From positions 1-23,884 of the forward strand of contig CALAGJ010000092.1 in the NCBI GenBank assembly GCA_937892395.1: a DNA stretch of 23,884 nt, read 5' to 3'. Below are positions 1 through 6,400 of this stretch, piece after piece. Made by a program: the position numbers and the translations under genes. Each line of letters starts with the position of its first letter. Within the stretch, counting starts at the first letter, position 1. The stretch comes from an uncultured Parafilimonas sp. GTDB taxonomy: Bacteria; Bacteroidota; Bacteroidia; Chitinophagales; Chitinophagaceae. The notes beneath the pieces were generated by a model. The model saw only the letters and a list, made by a program, of their open reading frames with translations, had not been told where the DNA came from and searched no databases.

Positions 1-392
1 GCATATACAAACAACTTTTTATACATCTTACGACCTAATCTATTTTTAGGGAGCATGCCTTTTACAGCACGTTCTACCACTACTTCTGGTCTGCGACGAA
101 TTAAATCTTTAGCAGCTTCTTCTTTTAAACCACCTGGGTAGCCACTATAATTTTGATACATTTTTTCTTCCATCTTATTACCGGTAAAAACAACTTTATC
201 GGCATTGATGACAATTACATAATCTCCACAATCTACGTGAGGAGTATAGTAGGCTTTGTTCTTACCACGCAGTATTGCTGCAATACGTGAACACATGCGG
301 CCTACGGTTTGATTGGTGCCGTCCACAACGTACCAATTACGTTGTACAGTAGCCTCGTTCGCATGCTTCGTGGTGAAATGTAGTTTACTCAT
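1..392 (-). CDS. rplM: 50S ribosomal protein L13 (partial, 3' end beyond left edge)
   Basis: This is a structural protein of the large ribosomal subunit that binds 23S rRNA early in assembly. Reading the minus strand from the ATG at 392 gives 130 codons with no stop before the window edge. The N-terminal part contains WYVVDGTNQTVGR, followed by GKNKAYYTPHVDCGDYV and VINADKV, and then the C-terminal signature VERAVKGMLPKNRLGRKMYKKL. These are the conserved L13 blocks in the right order. Bacterial L13 is about 140-150 residues, so only some 15-20 residues are missing. In most bacteria rpsI follows, and it would lie just outside the window. A promoter-like pair and a short hairpin lie directly upstream. 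Identification is secure. Confidence 0.97.
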   Translation of the reverse strand, partial: MSKLHFTTKHANEATVQRNWYVVDGTNQTVGRMCSRIAAILRGKNKAYYTPHVDCGDYVIVINADKVVFTGNKMEEKMYQNYSGYPGGLKEEAAKDLIRRRPEVVVERAVKGMLPKNRLGRKMYKKLFVY

Positions 393-406
393 TCTTTTAA
401 TTTTTT

Positions 407-424
407 GTACCGCCATCCCGGCAC
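407..424 (-). promoter_or_regulatory. leader hairpin upstream of rplM
   Basis: On the minus strand GTGCC (424-420) pairs with GGTAC (411-407), with one G-U pair, around an 8-base loop. It ends 14 bases before the rplM start codon and lies inside the predicted 40-base leader. Short structured leaders that bind their own product are common for ribosomal-protein transcripts, so this could be an L13 feedback site. That role is inference. Confidence 0.4.
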
Positions 425-438
425 TTTTTTTTGGGCTG

Positions 439-470
439 CAAATGTGGGCATCTCTTGGGGATAAAACAAG
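439..470 (-). promoter_or_regulatory. Bacteroidota-type promoter of rplM
   Basis: On the minus strand CTTG (470-467) is followed after 20 bases by CACATTTG (446-439). This fits the Bacteroidota consensus TTTG-N19/20-TAnnTTTG with one mismatch in each element. It would start transcription near 433 and leave an untranslated leader of about 40 bases before rplM. Spacing and motif are seen in the sequence; activity is inferred. Confidence 0.55.
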
Positions 471-549
471 GAAAAATCAGATTATTTTTAAGCCACCTTT
501 GTAACATATTGATATTCAATAATATTATTGTTGAAAATTTTAGTATACA

Positions 550-660
550 TCAGGAAATTTTATTTTTATGCTCCTCTGCTAAAGGTTTGCTGAAAAGTGC
601 GCAACAATTAGGAAACTTTTTAGCATTTGATAGGGTTCTTAATTTTTCAGCGAGCGTCAT
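550..660 (-). CDS. possible small protein of 36 residues, unknown
   Basis: A minus-strand ATG at 660 opens a 36-codon frame ending in TGA. The product is hydrophilic, starts MTLAEKLRTLSNAKKF and carries a Cys-Cys pair near residue 20. A stop codon lies three codons upstream, so it cannot be longer. It lies about 80 bases upstream of the rplM promoter on the same strand. I recognise no family. The amino-acid mix is protein-like, but a frame this short can occur by chance. Confidence 0.2.
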   Translation of the reverse strand: MTLAEKLRTLSNAKKFPNCCALFSKPLAEEHKNKIS

Positions 661-780
661 GATGCCCTATCCATTTATTCTTCGAAGGAGATCAATAAAT
701 CTTTCAGATATGAAAGACCATGTTTAAAAAGCAAGAAGAACCTTCAGTTAATAGCATACACATTATAAATACAATGGCAG

Positions 781-1141
781 CTATCCATTTTTTTGAAGCG
801 TTACTAAATGGGTGCTTATTTCACGGAGTTGATTTCTGTTTTGTGATGTCAAAATATGCTTGCTAAATGTTTCGGATATTGTTCTTAGGTATTGTAGTTT
901 TCGCTCATTGAGGGTCAATTTATTTCGGGCAGTGTTTGTTAGAAAATGACTATGAATTGATTCAGTAGCAGGTAGCTTCTTTTCGGGATATTCAAGTAAT
1001 TTATATTTGGTTGTGCAAAAGTGAGTTATCTAAATTTATATTGCCCTTTTTGTTAGGGGGATGTACAGATAGACTTTTGTTTGAGCTCAGATGATGGAGT
1101 TGAAAAGTATTACAAAAAATAAACGCTGCATAAACAAGCAT
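781..1141 (-). pseudogene. frameshifted minus-strand gene of about 120 codons, unknown family
   Basis: Two adjoining minus-strand frames together make one protein-like reading. The first starts with ATG at 1141, runs 46 codons with a hydrophobic start (MLVYAAFIFCNTFQ, possibly a signal peptide) and stops with TAA at 1003-1001. The second is one base further on. It is open from just upstream of that stop down to TAG at 783-781 and gives 73 residues that include KYKLLEYPEKKLPATE, NERKLQYLRTISETFSKH and NQLREISTHLVTLQ. The second part has the charged, helix-forming composition of a real protein but no start codon of its own near its beginning. A +1 change around 1003-1009 (bases CCAAATATAA on the minus strand) would join the halves. 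I recognise no family. It may be a decaying gene, an assembly indel or, less likely, a recoded gene. Confidence 0.45.
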
Positions 1142-1173
1142 TTAAGAATCATTCAAATAGTTCACTTTTTCTT

Positions 1174-1374
1174 TTGCCAAAAATTAACCTAAAACATTTA
1201 TGTATATTAATTTTCAAATGGCTTGTAAAGGCTAACTGCAAAGTCTGCGATAATGGTAAGGCTTATAGTAAACAAGCGGCTGTATATAATGGGAGCAAAA
1301 AAATCGTAGCTTTTGTGACAATGCCAACCACAACATTTAAAGGCTATCGATTCGAATGTAAAACACAGCAGTAA
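1174..1374 (+). CDS. doubtful 66-codon ORF, unknown
   Basis: This plus-strand frame could start at TTG 1174 and ends at TAA 1374. Only its second half looks coding. It reads CKVCDNGKAYSKQAAVYNG, then a hydrophobic IVAFVTM and FKGYRFECK, with many GNN codons as in real genes here. There is no ATG start, no promoter-like element and no recognisable domain. It could be a fragment of a lost gene or a chance frame. The opposite strand is also open for about 57 codons but reads less like protein. Confidence 0.2.
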   Translation: MPKINLKHLCILIFKWLVKANCKVCDNGKAYSKQAAVYNGSKKIVAFVTMPTTTFKGYRFECKTQQ

Positions 1375-1603
1375 GCCAGTTTAACAGGTATTCAAAAAAT
1401 ATTTAAAACAAAGGTTTCAAATGTTTGAAGCCGTATTTTATCAGAACAAAAGCATGCCCCATGCATATTTTGTTTGTAAAAAAGTACAGTTTTAATGACA
1501 AAATATAGGCCCCATAATAAAATATATAATGCTACAAGATTTTCAGCGGATTTTAAAAAAATGAATGACTGGTATCGTATGTTCTTTTGCTGCTTCGCAA
1601 TGA

Positions 1604-1841
1604 TTAAACTTGTGGTTTCATGGTATTTCTGTTGTGTACTATTGTACCCATAGATATTATTAAACCAAATACAGGTACTAACAATGCGATTGCAATAAGT
1701 AATGCTTTCATTTTAACAGATACTTTGGTAGTATTTAGTATAACAAATGAGCAGGCAATCAGTATTAAAAAATCTATTACTAAAAAAAAGTATGCTTGGT
1801 ATTCCGTAATAAACTTAAGGTTATTTTAATGATTTCAACAT
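1604..1841 (-). pseudogene. frameshifted gene for a small two-helix membrane protein
   Basis: On the minus strand ATG at 1841 starts MLKSLK and meets TAA at once. One base on, a frame is open for 74 codons from 1825 to the TAA at 1606-1604. Removing one base from the run of four A's at 1827-1824 joins them into one frame of about 78 residues. It starts MLKSLNNLKFITEYQ, continues with a first hydrophobic helix (AYFFLVIDFLILIACSFVIL), a basic hinge (NTTKVSVKMK) and a second helix (ALLIAIALLVPVFGLIIS), and ends in a polar tail. A helical hairpin with a positive hinge is a strong sign of a real inner-membrane protein. If the shift is genuine, only a 35-residue one-helix product (ATG at 1711) remains. 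The family is unknown. Confidence 0.45.
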
Positions 1842-2100
1842 GTAAAAAAATGTAAGAATAAACAAATTGTAAAGTAATTCTTTCTAAATTTTTTTGCAAA
1901 AAAGAAATTGTTATATAATTATATTAATTTTTTAGCATAGTGCTATAAAGACAACTACCCGCTAATTTTTAATCCCTTTTTTTAGCCGCACTCAATTTTC
2001 ATCAAGCTATTTACAGCTCAATATAAAAATATTTTGTCTTTAAGGAGTTTGTACTATTTAAAAACTACCTATTTTACAAACCTAAAATTTTTGCTTCTTT
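1842..2100. other. AT-rich spacer without recognisable gene
   Basis: This very AT-rich stretch separates the broken minus-strand gene from the gene at 2101. It contains homopolymer runs and one small perfect inverted repeat, TAGCA-TAG-TGCTA. A TTTTTGC element 9-15 bases before the ATG at 2101 could be the -7 region of that gene. I see no RNA gene. Confidence 0.4.
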
Positions 2101-2508
2101 ATGGTACCATTCAATCAAATTCAAAAAGGGGATTATTTAGTAGGTGAGTTTGAAGGCAAACTCTGGAAAGGGGAAGTAACCCGATTAAACGGGGATGAAA
2201 AGCAAGTGTGCTTAGATACCGGCGTACAAGAATTCTGGTTTGCTCCTGCACAATTGCATTGCATTCCTTTAAATGATGAAAGTCTGACCTGGCTCAATTT
2301 TCAAAAGGAAACAAAGGATGATGGCTCTGTCAAATACAAAAAAGGGTCTTTCCGTATTTTGCTACCTGCTCCAAATGATTTTAAGAATATGGAAATATGG
2401 TATAGAGAAGATAAACGACACCATCCCGGCATTGAACACATTCATCAATTGCAAAATCATTATTATGCAATGACGAAAGTGCACCTTACGGATGAAGTGA
2501 TTGCATAA
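2101..2508 (+). CDS. conserved hypothetical protein, 135 residues
   Basis: I do not recognise a named family. The protein is soluble, with no signal peptide or membrane segment. Its first 55 residues look like a small beta-barrel fold: KGDYLVGEFEGKLWKGEV, then a strand-rich stretch with QEFWFAPAQLHCIPL, somewhat like an SH3- or KOW-type module. The last 60 residues contain RILLPAP, an aromatic patch (MEIWYREDKRHH) and an HIHQLQNHYYAMT helix. That histidine- and tyrosine-rich helix near the C-terminus is the most distinctive part. The gene stands alone, starts at ATG with a TTTTTGC element nearby, and is followed by a clear hairpin terminator at 2529-2556. No function can be stated. Confidence 0.8.
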   Translation: MVPFNQIQKGDYLVGEFEGKLWKGEVTRLNGDEKQVCLDTGVQEFWFAPAQLHCIPLNDESLTWLNFQKETKDDGSVKYKKGSFRILLPAPNDFKNMEIWYREDKRHHPGIEHIHQLQNHYYAMTKVHLTDEVIA

Positions 2509-2528
2509 TGGGCTAATTAAAATCTTTG

Positions 2529-2558
2529 AAGCATCCGGTTATACAATCGGATGCTTTT
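2529..2558 (+). terminator. intrinsic terminator after the 135-aa gene
   Basis: AAGCATCCG (2529-2537) and CGGATGCTT (2548-2556) form a perfect 9-bp stem around a 10-base loop, followed by T's. It lies 20 bases after the stop codon of the 2101-2508 gene. Confidence 0.75.
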
Positions 2559-2609
2559 CATTGTGCCACTCTTTTTATTGTTATATCTATTGTCCTAATA
2601 TAATATACT

Positions 2610-3083
2610 ATGGATCCAAAGTCTGTTATCATAAAATTCTATACGGCATTTCAACTGTTAGACTTTAAAACAATGCAATCCTGCTATGCAGATGATGTAG
2701 TATTTAGCGATCCTGGTTTTGGTCTTTTGGATCAAGGTAAGCCACAAGCCATGTGGCAAATGCTCTGTACAAAGGCAAAAGACTTTCACCTTAGCTTTGA
2801 CCATATTGAATTGATAGATGAGGAATATGCTACCTGCCAGTGGACAGCAAAATATACCTTCTCCTCCACGGGCAATCCGGTGATTAATCATATCAAAGCA
2901 TATATAAGAGTACAGGATGGTAAAATAACCGAGCATACAGATTCTTTTAATTTTTATACTTGGTCCAGACAAGCTTTGGGCTTGAGTGGCCTGCTCTTTG
3001 GCTGGACAGGGTTTATGCAAAGAAAGGTGCAGGCAGAAGCTGTAAAAAGACTTGAAAAATTTATGAAGGAAACCAATGCTTAG
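2610..3083 (+). CDS. NTF2-like / SnoaL-like family protein
   Basis: The 157-residue protein has the NTF2/SnoaL cone-fold pattern. It has an N-terminal helix ending in FYTAFQLLDFKTMQSCYADDVVFSDP, the usual helix followed by the first strand with its acidic residues. The middle has WTAKYTFSSTGNPVINH and the end IRVQDGKITEHTDSFNFYTW, the alternating strands that close the pocket. The family includes small isomerases, hydrolases and ligand-binding proteins, and residue patterns do not tell which activity this one has. There is no signal peptide, so it should be cytoplasmic. It lies between a terminator and mtgA on the same strand, with a 69-base gap to mtgA that holds a separate promoter-like element, so joint function is not implied. 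Confidence 0.8.
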   Translation: MDPKSVIIKFYTAFQLLDFKTMQSCYADDVVFSDPGFGLLDQGKPQAMWQMLCTKAKDFHLSFDHIELIDEEYATCQWTAKYTFSSTGNPVINHIKAYIRVQDGKITEHTDSFNFYTWSRQALGLSGLLFGWTGFMQRKVQAEAVKRLEKFMKETNA

Positions 3084-3140
3084 CCTAAAAAAAGATTCTT
3101 CCTTGTTTTTCCACAATCCTGTTATTCATCCTACAACATC

Positions 3141-3148
3141 TATTTTCG
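3141..3148 (+). promoter_or_regulatory. -7-like element next to the mtgA start
   Basis: TATTTTCG differs by one base from the Bacteroidota -7 element TAnnTTTG and ends 4 bases before the mtgA ATG. The upstream -33 element is weak (CTG at 19 bases). If active, transcription would begin at or next to the start codon. Confidence 0.35.
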
Positions 3149-3152
3149 CTTC

Positions 3153-3872
3153 ATGGCATTTTCATTCTTTAAATCTAAGTTTTGGAGGTATGTAAAAAAG
3201 ATTTGTCTTTATGCATTTCTGTCATCGCTCATTTATGTGGTGGTGTGCAAATGGGTAATGCCACCAGTTACGATTACACAAATATCAGCACTTCTATCAG
3301 GCGATGGTTTAAAAAGAGACTATATCAATTATACCTCTATTTCGTCCAATGCAAAAATTGCGGCTATAGCTGCTGAAGACCAACTTTTTGCTACGCACAA
3401 TGGATTTGATTGGAATGCATTACAAAAAAGCTTATCCGGGGATGGCAATTATGGAAAAGGTGCAGGGGCAAGCACCATCAGCCAGCAAACTGCAAAAAAC
3501 GTATTTTTATGGCAGGGTGAAGGTGTTATGAGATATATAAGAAAGGTACCGGAGTTTTATTTTACTTTCCTCATTGAATTAATATGGGGTAAAGAAAGAA
3601 TTCTGGAAGTGTATTTGAATGTTATAGAAATGGGTAAGGGTATATATGGAATAGAAGCAGCAGCACAAAGCTATTTCAAAAAATCGGCTGCTCTTTTATC
3701 AAAAGCAGAGGCAGCTCAAATAATAGCCTGCCTACCCAATCCTAAAGTTTATACCGTAAAACCAAAGAGCCGCTTTGTAGGTTGGAAGTCAGCATGGATA
3801 CAAAGACAAATGAATAATATTTCCGGAGATGCGGCCGTTCAGCAACTGTTGATAAAGGAGACAAAAAAATAA
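3153..3872 (+). CDS. mtgA: monofunctional biosynthetic peptidoglycan transglycosylase
   Basis: It polymerises lipid II into glycan strands at the outer face of the inner membrane. The 239-residue protein has one N-terminal membrane anchor (about residues 17-38) and then a single glycosyltransferase family 51 domain. The family motifs are present: AAEDQLF with the catalytic Glu at residue 75, GASTISQQ at about 105-112, and the RILEVYLN motif at about 149-156 followed by GIYGIEAAAQSYF. No transpeptidase domain follows, and the length matches MtgA rather than a bifunctional PBP1. The start is the ATG at 3153, with a promoter-like element immediately before it. It converges on the rplL terminator, which may stop both transcripts. 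Confidence 0.95.
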   Translation: MAFSFFKSKFWRYVKKICLYAFLSSLIYVVVCKWVMPPVTITQISALLSGDGLKRDYINYTSISSNAKIAAIAAEDQLFATHNGFDWNALQKSLSGDGNYGKGAGASTISQQTAKNVFLWQGEGVMRYIRKVPEFYFTFLIELIWGKERILEVYLNVIEMGKGIYGIEAAAQSYFKKSAALLSKAEAAQIIACLPNPKVYTVKPKSRFVGWKSAWIQRQMNNISGDAAVQQLLIKETKK

Positions 3873-3931
3873 CGCTGAAATGATCCTTTATACAGACAAT
3901 TTTAATGATTCAGCTCTCATTTCTCGACACT

Positions 3932-3970
3932 AAAAAAGCCCCGCTTCAAAAGCGAGGCTCTATTATTTTT
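3932..3970. terminator. terminator after rplL, possibly bidirectional
   Basis: GCCCCGCTT (3938-3946) and AAGCGAGGC (3950-3958) form a 9-bp stem with one G-U pair and a three-base loop. On the minus strand the stem is followed by TTTTTT, a classic terminator 25 bases past the rplL stop. On the plus strand it is followed by TCTATTATTTTTT and could also end the mtgA transcript. Confidence 0.85.
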
Positions 3971-3982
3971 TGAAGTATGAAA

Positions 3983-4354
3983 TTATTTCACTTCAACCTC
4001 AGCACCAGCTTCTTTCAGTTTTGCAACTAAATCATCAGCATCAGCTTTAGAGATACCTTCTTTAACTGGTTTAGGAGCGCCATCCACTAAATCTTTAGCT
4101 TCTTTCAAACCTAAGCCCGTTAATTCTTTTACGATTTTTACAACCTGAAGTTTGTTAGCACCACCAGCTTTAAGAATTACATCAAATGATGTTTTTTCTT
4201 CTACTGCAGCAGCAGCAGCAGGAGCGGCTACAGCTACAGCGGCAGCAGCAGCAGGCTCAATGCCATACTCATCTTTTAGTATTTTTGCTAATTCATTTAC
4301 CTCTTTTACGGTAAGGTTAACCAGTTGATCTGCAAATGCTTTTAAATCAGCCAT
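3983..4354 (-). CDS. rplL: 50S ribosomal protein L7/L12
   Basis: It forms the flexible stalk of the large subunit that recruits translation factors. The 123-residue protein has the standard layout. It begins with an N-terminal dimerisation domain (MADLKAFADQLVNLTVKE), followed by a very Ala-rich hinge at about residues 36-52, and then the C-terminal factor-binding domain with KTSFDVILKAGGANKLQVVK and the LTGLGLKEAKDLVDGAPKPV helices. I chose the ATG at 4354. A TTG three codons upstream is open but would add MKK and does not match the family N-terminus. It is the last gene of rplK-rplA-rplJ-rplL and is followed by a strong terminator, not by rpoB. Confidence 0.97.
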   Translation of the reverse strand: MADLKAFADQLVNLTVKEVNELAKILKDEYGIEPAAAAAVAVAAPAAAAAVEEKTSFDVILKAGGANKLQVVKIVKELTGLGLKEAKDLVDGAPKPVKEGISKADADDLVAKLKEAGAEVEVK

Positions 4355-4369
4355 TTTTTTCAAATTTGT

Positions 4370-4438
4370 CCGCCTTCAATGCCTGTGCTCCGGCGGTAGT
4401 TTATAAAATTTGTAAGCATCCCCTCAGGCTTGAGGATG
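4370..4438 (-). promoter_or_regulatory. paired hairpins between rplJ and rplL
   Basis: On the minus strand the 96-base spacer folds into CATCCTCA/TGAGGGGATG (4438-4417, with a small bulge) and then CCGCC/GGCGG (4396-4370, long loop). L7/L12 is needed in several copies per ribosome, so such structures could mark RNA processing, stability or translational control that sets the L10:L12 ratio. The pairing is visible; the role is inference. Confidence 0.4.
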
Positions 4439-4450
4439 ATATTTTTACTC

Positions 4451-4978
4451 TTAATTTGCTCTCTCTTCTAAGGCTTTTACAATACCAGCCAGTTTGCTTC
4501 CAGCATTTAAGCCGCTGATAACAGTTTTAGCCGGACTTTGAAGAAGTCCAATGATTTCACCAATAAGATCATGCTTGCTTTTAAGGGTTTTCAATGCCTC
4601 AAGCTGATTGTCTCCAACAAATACATCCGTATCAATAAATGCGGCTTTCAGTACTGGCTTATCAGTTTTACCTTCTGTACGAAAACTACTGATAATCATT
4701 GCTGGCTCTTTAGCATTTTCGCTAAACATTAATGCAGTAACACCATGCAGACTATCATATACACCAGCATACTTTTCAGCATCAATACTTTCTAAAGCTT
4801 TGCGGATCAATGTATTTTTTGCCACTTTCATTTCTACTTGCTTATTAAAGCATACTCTGCGTAGCTTACTCACTTGGGCTACTGAAAGTGATTCTGTATT
4901 GGCGATATAGAAATTATTGTATTGACTGAACTTTTCTTTAAGCGCCTCAATCACCTGATTTTTTTCCGTCTTTGTCAT
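4451..4978 (-). CDS. rplJ: 50S ribosomal protein L10
   Basis: L10 anchors the L7/L12 dimers at the base of the stalk on 23S rRNA. The 175-residue product begins MTKTEKNQVIEALKEKF, has the RNA-binding core with VEMKVAKNTLIRKALE and the GVTALMFSE strand, and ends in a helix (GLNAGSKLAGIVKALEER) that binds L12 dimers. Length and blocks fit bacterial L10. It lies 75 bases downstream of rplA. That spacer contains two good stems, which suggests the usual L10 feedback control of this pair. The following spacer to rplL also contains hairpins. Confidence 0.97.
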   Translation of the reverse strand: MTKTEKNQVIEALKEKFSQYNNFYIANTESLSVAQVSKLRRVCFNKQVEMKVAKNTLIRKALESIDAEKYAGVYDSLHGVTALMFSENAKEPAMIISSFRTEGKTDKPVLKAAFIDTDVFVGDNQLEALKTLKSKHDLIGEIIGLLQSPAKTVISGLNAGSKLAGIVKALEERAN

Positions 4979-4991
4979 TCTTTTTGAATTT

Positions 4992-5043
4992 GAGTGTTAT
5001 GGAATTATAGAAACACTCCTCAAATAACTACCGAGGGGCAGTT
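4992..5043 (-). promoter_or_regulatory. two-stem leader upstream of rplJ (L10 leader candidate)
   Basis: On the minus strand the spacer between rplA and rplJ holds AACTGCC/GGTAGTT (5043-5026, 7 bp with one G-U, 4-base loop) and GAGTGTT/AACACTC (5018-4992, 7 perfect bp, 13-base loop). In other bacteria the L10-L12 complex binds a structured leader just here and represses translation of rplJL. Position and structure fit such a leader. I cannot confirm the kink-turn that defines the known class. Confidence 0.5.
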
Positions 5044-5053
5044 TATGAGGGGC

Positions 5054-5749
5054 TTAGTTCATTAATGCTTTTGTATCCACAGTTAATCCAGGACTCATAG
5101 AACTGGCCATACTTACACCTTTTAGGTAAATACCTTTAGCTGTGGCAGGTTTTAATTTAATAATACTGTTTATAAGTTCATGTGCATTGGCAGCAATATT
5201 TTCCGGGCTAAAAGAAACCCTTCCAATAGATGCATGTACAATTCCTGCTTTATCAACTTTAAAGGCAATCTTTCCGCCTTTTACTTCATTTACCGCTGCT
5301 GCTACATCATTAGTAACCGTACCGGTTTTAGGATTTGGCATCAGATTTCTAGGTCCGAGTATTTTACCCAGTTTACCCAATTTAGGCATTACAGATGGCG
5401 TAGCTACTACTACATCAATATCTGTCCATCCTGCCTCAATTTTTTGAATAAATTCATCTAAACCCACAAAGTCTGCACCTGCAGCTTTTGCATCTGCTTC
5501 TTTATCTGGAGGGCAAAGAACCAATACACGTTTGGTTTTACCTGTACCATGTGGCAGTGTAACCGTGCCACGCACTTGTTGGTCTGCTTTTTTAGGATCT
5601 ACACCTAAGCGTATATGAAGATCTACCGATGCATCAAATTTGGTAGTATTGATCGTTTTTACAACACTACTGGCTTCTTTGAGAGAATATATTTTTGTTT
5701 TATCTAGTTTAGCTTCTACTGCTTTTCTTTTCTTGCTAAGTTTTGCCAT
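5054..5749 (-). CDS. rplA: 50S ribosomal protein L1
   Basis: L1 forms the mobile side stalk of the large subunit near the tRNA exit site. In many bacteria it represses its own rplK-rplA message. The 231-residue product has the expected length. It contains VDLHIRLGVDPKKADQQVRG, the middle-domain segment GLDEFIQKIEAGW, then VVATPSVMPKLGKLGKILG with LMPNPKTGTVT, and the C-terminal AKGIYLKGVSMASSMSPG. It lies 45 bases downstream of rplK in the same transcript. The start is the ATG at 5749. Confidence 0.97.
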   Translation of the reverse strand: MAKLSKKRKAVEAKLDKTKIYSLKEASSVVKTINTTKFDASVDLHIRLGVDPKKADQQVRGTVTLPHGTGKTKRVLVLCPPDKEADAKAAGADFVGLDEFIQKIEAGWTDIDVVVATPSVMPKLGKLGKILGPRNLMPNPKTGTVTNDVAAAVNEVKGGKIAFKVDKAGIVHASIGRVSFSPENIAANAHELINSIIKLKPATAKGIYLKGVSMASSMSPGLTVDTKALMN

Positions 5750-5794
5750 TTTAATTCAGATTTAAGCTCACCTTTTATGGTTTGCGGTTATTAT

Positions 5795-6238
5795 TTAATT
5801 GTCCCAAGGGGCAGCACCTTCTACTGTTATACCAATGCTACGAGCTGTACCGGCTACCATGCGCATGGCACTTTCAAGAGTAAAGCAATTAAGGTCTGGC
5901 ATTTTATCTTTGGCAATAGCCTCCACCTGAGCCCAATTTACTTTTGCTACTTTACTTCTATTACTTTCCTTGGAACCTTTCTGAATTTTAGCTGCTTCCA
6001 TTAGTTGAATAGAGGCAGGTGCAGTTTTAATTACAAAATCAAAACTTTTGTCAGAATAAACGGTAATGAGTACGGGAACTATTTTCCCAATTTTGTCCTG
6101 CGTACGAGCATTAAATTGCTTGCAGAACTCCATAATGTTTACACCTTTACTACCTAATGCAGGGCCAACTGGAGGAGCAGGATTTGCCTGTCCACCTTTT
6201 ACCTGTAGTTTTACGTAGCCGGTAATTTCTTTTGCCAT
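5795..6238 (-). CDS. rplK: 50S ribosomal protein L11
   Basis: L11 binds the GTPase-associated region of 23S rRNA. The 147-residue product has the N-terminal MAKEITGYVKLQVKGGQANP with the proline-rich PAPPVGPALGSKGVNI switch region. The C-terminal rRNA-binding domain has KTAPASIQLMEAA and the MRMVAGTARSIGITVEG ending. It is the first gene of the block. Its promoter at 6355-6386 and a leader of about 110 bases with two hairpins are clear. The gene normally upstream, nusG, is not here. Confidence 0.97.
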   Translation of the reverse strand: MAKEITGYVKLQVKGGQANPAPPVGPALGSKGVNIMEFCKQFNARTQDKIGKIVPVLITVYSDKSFDFVIKTAPASIQLMEAAKIQKGSKESNRSKVAKVNWAQVEAIAKDKMPDLNCFTLESAMRMVAGTARSIGITVEGAAPWDN

Positions 6239-6262
6239 TTTAAAAATTTTATTGGTTCTAAC

Positions 6263-6329
6263 GTGAATAGCATATTGTCATTCACTCCCAAATTCAATGT
6301 TCATTCCCACTTAAAAAAAAGAAAAGTGG
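6263..6329 (-). promoter_or_regulatory. rplK leader with two perfect hairpins
   Basis: Between the predicted start of transcription and the rplK ATG the minus strand holds CCACTT/AAGTGG (6329-6307) and GTGAAT/ATTCAC (6285-6263), both perfect 6-bp stems. The second ends 24 bases before the start codon. L1 binding to an rplK leader is a known mode of control in other bacteria, so an L1 site is possible. Confidence 0.45.
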
Positions 6330-6354
6330 TATTGCAAAGAACTTTTTGGGGCGG

Positions 6355-6386
6355 CAAAAGTAATGGTCAACTTTTAAAAAGACAAA
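6355..6386 (-). promoter_or_regulatory. consensus Bacteroidota promoter of rplKAJL
   Basis: On the minus strand TTTG (6386-6383), a spacer of exactly 20 bases, and TACTTTTG (6362-6355) match the TTTG-N19/20-TAnnTTTG consensus at every defined position. It is the best promoter in the window, as expected for a ribosomal operon. Confidence 0.75.
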
Positions 6387-6400
6387 TGATTACAGTAATT

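Noticed and set aside
431..727. 98-codon plus-strand ORF beginning opposite the rplM leader
   Set aside because: It starts across the rplM promoter on the other strand, has no domain, and the minus strand reads better in its second half.
1341..1380. TCGATTCGAATG resembling a tRNA T-loop
   Set aside because: No acceptor or anticodon stem can be formed around it, so no tRNA is supported.
2658..3116. 152-codon minus-strand ORF
   Set aside because: Entirely antisense to the NTF2-like gene, whose plus-strand reading has clear family features.
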